IMG/VR virus record: IMGVR_UViG_3300002514_006199
Span: 1 to 28,279 of that record
DNA: 28,279 bases
Source of the DNA: a virus
Reading direction: 5' to 3' (one strand)
The notes below the pieces were generated by a model. That model saw only the letters and a list, made by a program, of their open reading frames with translations. It searched no databases and had not been told where the DNA came from. This document shows positions 15,488 through 20,968 of this stretch, piece after piece (position 1 is the stretch's first letter; every line of letters starts with the position of its first letter). Made by a program: the position numbers and the translations under genes.

Positions 15488-15951
15488 TGTTATTGGAATA
15501 TTACCGTGTTAGAGACACGGCCACCCCGCCATCGCGAGCCAATCCTAGCGATGCAGGTCTGGATGTACATTTCAGTCCAGAACACCCTTCCGAGGTAATG
15601 GCCACAATCCAGCCCGGGCAAAGCATGATATTGCCCACGGGATTAAAGTTTGGTGTTCCGCATGGATATATGTTGGAAGTCAAGAACCGCTCTGGGGTCG
15701 CAGCTAAGCGGGGCTTGCTCGTCGGAGCGTGCGTGATTGATTCTGGATATGATGGAGAAGTGTTTATAAACCTTCACAATGTCGGAACTGAACAGCAACA
15801 TATTCTTCCTGGCACAAAAATAGCCCAGGTAGTAATGGTGCCGGTCGTACATTTTCGAGCGGTTGAGACCAGTCGCGACAATCTTTACAATTGGTACCCG
15901 ATCACAATTAGCGATAGGGGCGAAGGCGCCCTAGGGAGTACTGGTGAATAA
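15487..15951 (+). CDS. dut: dUTP pyrophosphatase
   Basis: This is a 154-residue trimeric-type dUTPase, which hydrolyses dUTP to dUMP and keeps uracil out of DNA. The conserved motifs are in order: PSDAGLDV (motif 1), KNRSGVA (motif 2), VIDSGYDGEVFINLHN (motif 3, with the catalytic Asp in the DSGYDG part), GTKIAQVVMVP (motif 4) and RGEGALGSTG (motif 5, normally RGxGGFGSTG, so Ala-Leu replaces Gly-Phe). ATG 15487 is preferred over GTG 15484 because GGGAG ends 6 bases upstream of it. It shares its first base with the preceding stop and overlaps the methyltransferase start by 8 bases. Confidence 0.95.
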   Translation: MLLEYYRVRDTATPPSRANPSDAGLDVHFSPEHPSEVMATIQPGQSMILPTGLKFGVPHGYMLEVKNRSGVAAKRGLLVGACVIDSGYDGEVFINLHNVGTEQQHILPGTKIAQVVMVPVVHFRAVETSRDNLYNWYPITISDRGEGALGSTGE

Positions 15952-16441
15952 AGCAACACAGAAGACAATGTTTTCAAGCGCGTCGGGTGATTGGGCCACT
16001 CCTCAAGCTTTTTTTGATAGATTGAATTGGCGCTTTGGTCCATTTGATTTAGATCCGTGCGCCAGCCCACATAACACTAAGTGTGCAAACTTTTTTACTG
16101 AAGCGGAAGACGGCTTAAACAAAGATTGGACTGGTTTCACGGCGTTTGTGAACCCTCCGTATGGAAAGGGAATCGACAAGTGGATTAAAAAGGCATATGA
16201 TTCGACTCAAGATATGAATACGAGAGTTGTTATGTTAATCCCAGCCCGAACGGATACTAAGTATTGGCACAATTATGTTATGCGCGCCGCCGAAATTCAC
16301 TTTGTGAGGGGTCGACTTAAATTCGGAGATAGCACAAATTCCGCGCCATTCCCCTCCGCGGTCGTGGTTTTTGAACACCCCGCGCGCAAGTGGAACCCCA
16401 CGGAGTTTCGGCCGAAAATTTTTTCTATGGAGAGGGTGTGA
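15944..16441 (+). CDS. dam: Phage-type DNA N6-adenine methyltransferase (Dam family PF05869)
   Basis: This 165-residue protein matches the short phage adenine methyltransferase family. It has DWATPQAFFDRLNWRFGPF at the start, FDLDPCASPHNTKC (S-adenosylmethionine site), catalytic NPPY at residues 70-73, and VVMLIPARTDTKYWH plus GRLKFG near the end. It would methylate adenine in a short site on phage DNA, protecting it from host or phage-encoded nucleases. The GTG start follows AGGGAG by 5 bases; the alternative ATG 15968 has a poorer site. It overlaps both neighbours. Its specificity cannot be read from the sequence. Confidence 0.92.
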   Translation: MNKATQKTMFSSASGDWATPQAFFDRLNWRFGPFDLDPCASPHNTKCANFFTEAEDGLNKDWTGFTAFVNPPYGKGIDKWIKKAYDSTQDMNTRVVMLIPARTDTKYWHNYVMRAAEIHFVRGRLKFGDSTNSAPFPSAVVVFEHPARKWNPTEFRPKIFSMERV

Positions 16442-16743
16442 ACCGTAAAAAACGCCGAGCCTTAGCTAAACAGCAAAAGAAAAAAGGCAATAAAGACTTA
16501 GCCGAAAAGATTATGATGTTTGACAAGTTGCCGGAAATGTGCTACATGTGCGAATCCGAATTTGACAAGACAAATCGAGAAATGGTTAGCAGTTGGAATG
16601 TTGTAGTTAGAGAGACACAGGGCCGGGTCAACCTTTATTGTCCTCCGTGTTGGAAAGATGCGCAAAAAATATTGGCGAAGGTAATAGAAAGCATGCAAGA
16701 GTTAAAAGACAACAACAAGGAGAGCATATGCGAGAAGGACTAA
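16438..16743 (+). CDS. Small CxxC zinc-finger-like protein
   Basis: This is a 101-residue protein. It opens with a very basic stretch (NRKKRRALAKQQKKKGNK), followed by CYMC about 15 residues on and a second CPPC ~38 residues later (LYCPPCW). This is a likely four-cysteine zinc site around a short beta hairpin. The GTG start overlaps the methyltransferase stop and follows GGAGAGGG; an ATG at 16390 in the same frame would lie deep inside the methyltransferase gene and is rejected. A basic N-terminus plus zinc ribbon suggests nucleic-acid binding, by inference. It overlaps the next gene by 16 bases. Confidence 0.8.
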   Translation: MNRKKRRALAKQQKKKGNKDLAEKIMMFDKLPEMCYMCESEFDKTNREMVSSWNVVVRETQGRVNLYCPPCWKDAQKILAKVIESMQELKDNNKESICEKD

Positions 16744-17753
16744 GCTATGATGATGTACTCTTAATACCACAGTACTCAAATATTAAAAGTCGTAAAGAAA
16801 TTGCAATTGGCAACTCAATTGGAAATACGCGGTTAGAGTTGCCAATCATTGCTAGTCCAATGGACACAATAAGCGGATTAGCAATGATGAAAGCTGTGCA
16901 CGATTCCGGCGCAATGGCAATCGCACACAGATATAACTCGCCGGCCGATCAGGCGAATCTAATATTAAGAGCCAAGGAGGATAACCCAGGAATTAACACT
17001 GGCGTAGCAGTTGGTGTTTCTGGCGACTACCTGATGAGGGTCAAGCTAGCCAAACAAATGGGAGCCAGCTTAGTTTGCATCGATGTCGCTCATGGCCACC
17101 ACTGTCTTATGGAGCGTGCAATAAAAACGGTCCGAGATAAGTACGGCAACGATCTCAATTTAATAGCTGGTAATGTGGCCACCATAGAGGGATTTAACGA
17201 TCTATCTGACTGGGGTGCCGACGCGGTTAGGATTGGAATCGGCGGGGGCTCGATTTGCTCTACGCGAATTCAAACAGGACACGGTATCCCAACGCTGCAA
17301 TCAATTATCGATTGCTCCGTGTCAGATCGCCCGGCTAAATTAATTGCAGATGGCGGAATAAAAAATAGTGGAGATATCGTAAAAGCTTTGGCCGCCGGCG
17401 CCGACTTTGTTATGATCGGATCGTTGCTAGCCGGCACGACGGAAGCTCCGGGTGATGTAATATATGATAAGAATGGCAACAGTTATAAAACATATAGAGG
17501 CATGGCTAGCCGAGAGGCACAGTCTGACTGGAGAGGGCGAACGGCCTCGGTGGAAGGTATTTCGACTGTGGTACCCACTAAGGGCCCCGTCGACGGCGTG
17601 CTCAACAAATTAAGCCTTGGGATCCGCTCTGGATTCTCTTATACAGGCGCCCGAGACATGAAGGAATTGCATGCTAAAGCAAAATTCATGAGACAAACTA
17701 CATCCGGCCGCAGAGAAAGCGAAACTCACATACTGAGCAGGCACATGACATGA
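16728..17753 (+). CDS. guaC: GMP reductase / IMP dehydrogenase family enzyme, closer to GMP reductase
   Basis: This 341-residue TIM-barrel enzyme opens [14 protein letters not shown], has PIIASPMDT, the catalytic loop [11 protein letters not shown] (Cys177), IADGGI for phosphate binding, and YRGMAS before the flap. It lacks the CBS pair of IMP dehydrogenase, and its length fits GMP reductase. After YRGMAS the sequence reads [16 protein letters not shown] and [11 protein letters not shown], closer to GMP reductase than to the RY and VPEGVEG elements of IMP dehydrogenase. GMP reductase converts GMP to IMP with NADPH. ATG 16728 follows AAGGAG by about 6 bases. A role in steering purines toward DNA precursors is inferred from dut and nrdJ nearby. 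Confidence 0.9.
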   Translation: MREGLSYDDVLLIPQYSNIKSRKEIAIGNSIGNTRLELPIIASPMDTISGLAMMKAVHDSGAMAIAHRYNSPADQANLILRAKEDNPGINTGVAVGVSGDYLMRVKLAKQMGASLVCIDVAHGHHCLMERAIKTVRDKYGNDLNLIAGNVATIEGFNDLSDWGADAVRIGIGGGSICSTRIQTGHGIPTLQSIIDCSVSDRPAKLIADGGIKNSGDIVKALAAGADFVMIGSLLAGTTEAPGDVIYDKNGNSYKTYRGMASREAQSDWRGRTASVEGISTVVPTKGPVDGVLNKLSLGIRSGFSYTGARDMKELHAKAKFMRQTTSGRRESETHILSRHMT

Positions 17754-18073
17754 TCGAATGCACAAGAGAAAGAGTTGTATTTTCGATTTCCACTAAACAA
17801 AAAATCGATTTTAAAATTCGACTCCACCGCGAAGGCATTACGCAATCAATGTTTTTCAGCACGATTGTCCATGCATATAACGAATCCGACGAGGACTTTA
17901 TGCTTTGGTATAAGAAAGTCAGCGAAAAAATGAGCAATAATAAAACTAGACAAAAAATACTACGAAAAGAAGAAGCCGCTGCAATGGATAATATGAAAAA
18001 GTTTGGTCTTAACAAGGGCGAGATTGATGATATATATGATATAATTGCGGAAGAAAAAGGAGAGCAAATGTGA
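17750..18073 (+). CDS. Small protein, ribbon-helix-helix-like N-terminus
   Basis: This is a 107-residue protein. Its first 50 residues run strand (RVVFSIS), helix (KQKIDFKIRLHR), a short EGIT turn and a second helix (QSMFFSTIVHAYNES). That order fits the ribbon-helix-helix DNA-binding fold of Arc/MetJ-type repressors. The rest is a charged helical tail, probably coiled. It overlaps the guaC stop by ATGA and the next gene by GTGA. I infer a small regulator, in line with the sigma-like gene it is coupled to; the fold assignment comes from pattern only. Confidence 0.8.
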   Translation: MIECTRERVVFSISTKQKIDFKIRLHREGITQSMFFSTIVHAYNESDEDFMLWYKKVSEKMSNNKTRQKILRKEEAAAMDNMKKFGLNKGEIDDIYDIIAEEKGEQM

Positions 18074-18306
18074 TTAAATCATGCGCAGAACTATGTAAAG
18101 ATAAAGAAGTACCCTGTCCAATTGCAGACTGCAGAATGTGGATTGATTACGAGGAAGATTTAAACTGCACCAATATTGCAATTTCAAAAAATGGAAATAT
18201 GACTCTACGGCAAATCGCAGAACGAGAACACCTATCATTTGTTAGAATTCAGCAGATCGAGAAGAAGGCTTTGAAAAAACTTAAGGCGAGATTAATTAAT
18301 AAATAA
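18070..18306 (+). CDS. Small Cys-rich protein with sigma-70 region-4-like helix-turn-helix
   Basis: This is a 78-residue protein. The N-terminal half holds five cysteines (CAELC, CPIADC and a later C), a possible metal site. The C-terminal half, MTLRQIAEREHLSFVRIQQI followed by EKKALKKLKARL, closely follows sigma-70 region 4: TL-x-x-(I/V)-A, a turn, R-(I/V)-x-Q-I-E, then A-L-x-K-L. Region 4 binds -35 DNA and the beta flap of RNA polymerase. There is no region 2, so alone it cannot melt a promoter; it could act as a co-activator or appropriator. The GTG start follows AGGAG by ~6 bases. It is the last gene before the late-type intergenic gap. Confidence 0.85.
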   Translation: MIKSCAELCKDKEVPCPIADCRMWIDYEEDLNCTNIAISKNGNMTLRQIAEREHLSFVRIQQIEKKALKKLKARLINK

Positions 18307-18367
18307 ATTTATGCATTTAACAATTTGGCGAACTATTTATTTCTGAAATCAATTGCTTTCGTATAGG
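18298..18367 (+). promoter_or_regulatory. Candidate late control region before the acidic virion gene
   Basis: This gap holds AATAAATA (18298-18305, 7 of 8 to TATAAATA), AACTATTTAT (18331-18340) and TTCGTATAGG (18358-18367). The last two strings also occur at 27814 and 27833 before another probable virion gene. Which of them is functional is not clear. Confidence 0.4.
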
Positions 18368-18380
18368 AGATTTAAATCAA

Positions 18381-19244
18381 ATGAGCAAGAAGACACTTTT
18401 AAACGAATCACAAATTCGTCGATTCATGAAACTGGCGGATATGGAGCCGCTAAGCCAACCCTTTGTTAGGGGTTCCGCGCATGTTCTAAGAGAACAGGGC
18501 ATGCCACCTGAAGGAGAGGATGACGAATTAGACGATCCTGTCGAAGATGAGCCGATGGCCGGCATGCCACCGGAAGCCGAGGGCGATATGGGCATGCCAG
18601 GAGATGCAGGTCCAGGTCCCGCGGGAGTCGATATCGAGGGCCTTGTTGCTGCAATTGCCGATGCTATCGAATCCGAGACCGGCGTACAGATCGATGTCGA
18701 AGGCGAAGGCGAAGACGATATGGGCATGCCAGGAGAGGATGTGGATATGCTTCCTCCCGATGATGATATGGGCATGGAAGACGCCGGCGGACCGGCCCCC
18801 GGGCCAGCTGGGCCCATGGGCGGACCTCCTATGCCTCCCGGAAAGCGCTCCTATCAAGAAAACAGACGCCGGCGAGCAGTCGCTCTCCAGCGCCGTAAGG
18901 CAGCGCTTCAAGAGACGCGTATGCGCCAATATATTCGAAGAGAGGCAATGAAGCTATTAGAGGACGCGGGCCTTATCCAGACCCCGGGAACTGTTTTAGA
19001 AGGCGAGCACTCCGATTTCAGCGGCGCCGGCCTGGCCGATCAAGGCCCGAACTCCGACCGTACATTTGAATCTGATGACAATCGCCAGTCCAGCGCTGGA
19101 GAGAAACACACCGGCGGCGGAAAGGCAAAAGCTTCTAAGACACACATGGGTGGCAACACCGCCGCACTACCTCTTGAAGAAGCTAAATTAGAGCAACTTA
19201 CGCGAAGAGTTGCAGCAAGATTGCTTGACAAGAAGAGGAAATAG
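18381..19244 (+). CDS. Acidic Gly/Met/Pro-rich probable virion protein
   Basis: This is a 287-residue protein. It opens MSKKTLLNESQIRRFMKLAD, is followed by ~130 residues of low-complexity acidic Gly/Met/Pro sequence with repeated MGMPG and DDMGM units, then a basic helix (RRRRAVALQRRKAALQETRM) and a C-terminal LEQLTRRVAARLLDKKRK. It resembles scaffold or head-core proteins in being acidic and helical at the ends, but I know no named family. L-N-E at residues 7-9 and other L-x-E sites could be prohead-protease targets. TAGGAGA lies upstream with ATG ~12 bases on. An identical 21-base string occurs twice inside the gene. The promoter for the next gene overlaps its last codons. Confidence 0.8.
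   Translation: MSKKTLLNESQIRRFMKLADMEPLSQPFVRGSAHVLREQGMPPEGEDDELDDPVEDEPMAGMPPEAEGDMGMPGDAGPGPAGVDIEGLVAAIADAIESETGVQIDVEGEGEDDMGMPGEDVDMLPPDDDMGMEDAGGPAPGPAGPMGGPPMPPGKRSYQENRRRRAVALQRRKAALQETRMRQYIRREAMKLLEDAGLIQTPGTVLEGEHSDFSGAGLADQGPNSDRTFESDDNRQSSAGEKHTGGGKAKASKTHMGGNTAALPLEEAKLEQLTRRVAARLLDKKRK
18584..18736 (+). repeat. 21-base direct repeat within the acidic protein gene
   Basis: An identical 21-base string beginning CGATATGGGCATGCC occurs at 18584-18604 and 18716-18736, encoding DMGMPG both times. Such near-identical repeats are prone to slippage or recombination that changes the length of the protein. Confidence 0.8.
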
Positions 19245-19253
19245 TGTTACAAT
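19225..19253 (+). promoter_or_regulatory. Extended -10 sigma-70 promoter for the membrane-protein/clpP pair
   Basis: TTGACA (19225-19230), a 17-base spacer and TACAAT (19248-19253), with TG at 19245-19246 forming an extended -10. It overlaps the last codons of the acidic protein gene. Transcription should begin near 19260, just before a hairpin. Confidence 0.7.
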
Positions 19254-19266
19254 ATGAATAGGAACG

Positions 19267-19288
19267 AAGGCTGCGATTCCGCAGCCTT
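19267..19288 (+). other. Strong 5'-UTR hairpin
   Basis: AAGGCTGCG, loop ATTC, CGCAGCCTT: a perfect 9-bp stem located just downstream of the 19225 promoter and ~20 bases before ATG 19308. Only TTT follows, so it is a poor intrinsic terminator; it may stabilise the clpP transcript or stop read-through from the virion gene. Confidence 0.7.
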
Positions 19289-19307
19289 TCCTACATCTGA
19301 GGTAAAA

Positions 19308-19706
19308 ATGGAAAATTTTCTCTGGTTTGTAGGCGGCTTTATCTTGGCCCGCATACTAGCCGGAGCACACAGTTTGCTCCAATCATACACTATGCTTAAA
19401 CAAGCGGAGTTTGATTGCTTGCGAATTTTAGGATCCGCAGCAGAATCAACAGCTTTCTTACACCAGACGAGAGAACAGCTTATATCTGATCCAAATACGC
19501 CAAGCGAAATAAAAAATCAACTTAAAATACAAATGAATGTCGATAAGTATGTTTTCAAAACATGGAAAAGCAGTTCGATCAAAAGTCTGATTTTGCTATA
19601 TCCAATAAGATACCGCAGGGCATTAAATTTCAATGACTGGTCGAGCGCAATGGAGCACTATACCGCGCTTTGCAAAGAAACTATCAAAACTAAAAAAAGG
19701 GGTTAA
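19308..19706 (+). CDS. Membrane-anchored small protein
   Basis: This 132-residue protein begins with a hydrophobic segment (FLWFVGGFILARILAGAHSLL, roughly residues 4-24) that can serve as a signal anchor, followed by a soluble helical domain with no recognised motif. The frame continues upstream to an ATG at 19254, but a strong promoter's -10 box ends at 19253 and a 9-bp hairpin lies in between. ATG 19308, with GAGGT just upstream, is therefore preferred. It is two bases before the ClpP-like gene. It may be inner-membrane, with the C-terminal domain in the cytoplasm. Function unknown. Confidence 0.8.
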   Translation: MENFLWFVGGFILARILAGAHSLLQSYTMLKQAEFDCLRILGSAAESTAFLHQTREQLISDPNTPSEIKNQLKIQMNVDKYVFKTWKSSSIKSLILLYPIRYRRALNFNDWSSAMEHYTALCKETIKTKKRG

Positions 19707-19708
19707 CA

Positions 19709-20326
19709 GTGTCAACAAATAAGTGTAATATCGAACAAGAACAGACAGAAGAATCCGAAGAGACTGGCCGGGCACTAATACAGGTAGAACAAGAGCTGAG
19801 AACCATTGGGCTATTTGGGGATGTAGAGGAAGAAAAGATCGCCGAGATCATCGGCGCTTTTCTTCTACTGAGGGAGAGCGGGGTAACCGTCGAGACCGAT
19901 GAACCAAATAACAAATTAATAGAATTTATCGTTTCAACTTCCGGCGGCGCCGCACACGATATGTTCGCGCTGTATGATGTAATGCGATTAGTGAGGGACA
20001 AGTGCATAATCCAGACCGTAGCAATAGGAAAGGTTATGTCCGCCGGTGTGTTGTTGATGGCAAGCGGAACAAGGGGATATAGAAAGATTGGAAAAAATTG
20101 CAGGGTCATGGTCCACGGAGTCACCGGGGGGCACATCGGCACTATCCACAATTTAGAGAACGAAATGGACGAGATCCGATGGTTACAAGAGAGATACATT
20201 GACGCACTTGTGGCAGAAACCGATATGACTAAGAGATTCCTAAAGAAGTTGATCGAAAGAAAGGTTAATGTATATTTGACAGCAGAAGAGGCCGTAGAAT
20301 ATGGCATGGCCGATGAGGTAATATAA
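19709..20326 (+). CDS. clpP: ClpP-like serine protease with Asp-to-Asn change in the catalytic triad
   Basis: This 205-residue protein aligns along the ClpP core: FIVSTSGGAAHDMFALYDVM (oxyanion and substrate strand), GKVMSAGV with nucleophile Ser111, CRVMVHGVTGG with His136, and a C-terminal AEEAVEYGMADEV. Ser-to-His spacing is 25, as in E. coli ClpP. The triad Asp (E. coli Asp171, in D-R-F-L-S) aligns to Asn187 in NVYLTAEEAVEYG, so activity may be reduced or altered. The first ~30 residues are an acidic, Gln/Glu-rich extension. It starts GTG two bases after its membrane-anchored neighbour. It could degrade host proteins with host ClpX/A, act as a prohead protease (some phages use ClpP-fold enzymes), or be a decoy. 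Confidence 0.88.
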   Translation: MSTNKCNIEQEQTEESEETGRALIQVEQELRTIGLFGDVEEEKIAEIIGAFLLLRESGVTVETDEPNNKLIEFIVSTSGGAAHDMFALYDVMRLVRDKCIIQTVAIGKVMSAGVLLMASGTRGYRKIGKNCRVMVHGVTGGHIGTIHNLENEMDEIRWLQERYIDALVAETDMTKRFLKKLIERKVNVYLTAEEAVEYGMADEVI

Positions 20327-20327
20327 G

Positions 20328-20957
20328 ATGGCGACCGTCAAGGGGATGCACGCCGAGCTAATTGTTGCACAGGTTAGAGAGGCAATGAAAAATAAAGGTT
20401 ATGCCTTTTTTGAGAGTGGTAAGTATAATGTCAATATCATCGGCGTAAGGAATGAATCTCGTCGAGCGAACAAATTTGATGATATGATTTTAGTTTTGTA
20501 TAAAAGCTCCTCCAAGGAGTGGGAAGTTTTTTCTGCTCCCGTAACAACAGACCCTGGCTGGACATATCTGAAAGATGCATCAAAACGATATGGAGGCCGC
20601 GGCACTGCTATATTGGTTGCGGACCAATATAGAGGTACCTACAAAATCGACACCCATGTATCGCATGAGGCTCTGTGTCAAAGATCAGGAGATGTAAGCG
20701 TATATCGCGATTCTACCAAGGATATGAATTTAGACTTTGATAAAAGCACTATTGTAACTGGAAAATTCGGAATTAATATTCATCGCGGTAGAAAATCTGG
20801 CGATACTCCGACCGTGGGGGCGTACTCTGCCGGCTGCCAAGTTTTCAAAAATGCTGCAGATTTTAAATCTTTCATGTCGCTGATCAACAAATCTGCCAAG
20901 TATTGGGGCAACTCTTTTACTTATACTTTATTAGATGAAAGCGATTTAAATAACTAA
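20328..20957 (+). CDS. Protein with L,D-transpeptidase-like (YkuD-type) motif, possible cell-wall enzyme
   Basis: This is a 209-residue protein. The C-terminal part has FGINIHRGRKSG followed 18 residues after the His by SAGCQVF. This H-x(16-18)-S-x-G-C arrangement echoes the catalytic His and Cys of YkuD L,D-transpeptidases (H ... SHGC), but with Ala for His and Gln for Arg/Val after Cys. I see no signal peptide. A GAGG lies ~9 bases upstream of the ATG, close to the clpP stop. A peptidoglycan-acting enzyme (lysis or host-wall entry) is the inference; a non-enzymatic fold with a chance motif is possible. Its last codons (AAT AAC TAA) overlap the putative late promoter of the next gene. Confidence 0.75.
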   Translation: MATVKGMHAELIVAQVREAMKNKGYAFFESGKYNVNIIGVRNESRRANKFDDMILVLYKSSSKEWEVFSAPVTTDPGWTYLKDASKRYGGRGTAILVADQYRGTYKIDTHVSHEALCQRSGDVSVYRDSTKDMNLDFDKSTIVTGKFGINIHRGRKSGDTPTVGAYSAGCQVFKNAADFKSFMSLINKSAKYWGNSFTYTLLDESDLNN

Positions 20958-20958
20958 T
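20945..20958 (+). promoter_or_regulatory. Putative late promoter, AAATAACTA type
   Basis: TTTAAATAACTAAT shares AAATAACTA with 24423 and 27807 and is 7 of 8 to TATAAATA. It overlaps the last codons and stop of the upstream gene, so part of the match may be coincidence. The following ATG 20969 has no ribosome-binding site. Confidence 0.45.
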
Positions 20959-20968
20959 TATTTATAGT

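Noticed and set aside
16390-16437. ATG 16390 as start of the CxxC protein
   Set aside because: It lies well inside the methyltransferase gene with no ribosome-binding site; GTG 16438 overlaps the stop and has GGAGAGGG.
18377-18929. Antisense frames rich in Ser/Pro/Gly opposite the acidic protein gene
   Set aside because: They mirror the low-complexity codons of the real gene, which has a ribosome-binding site and upstream control region.
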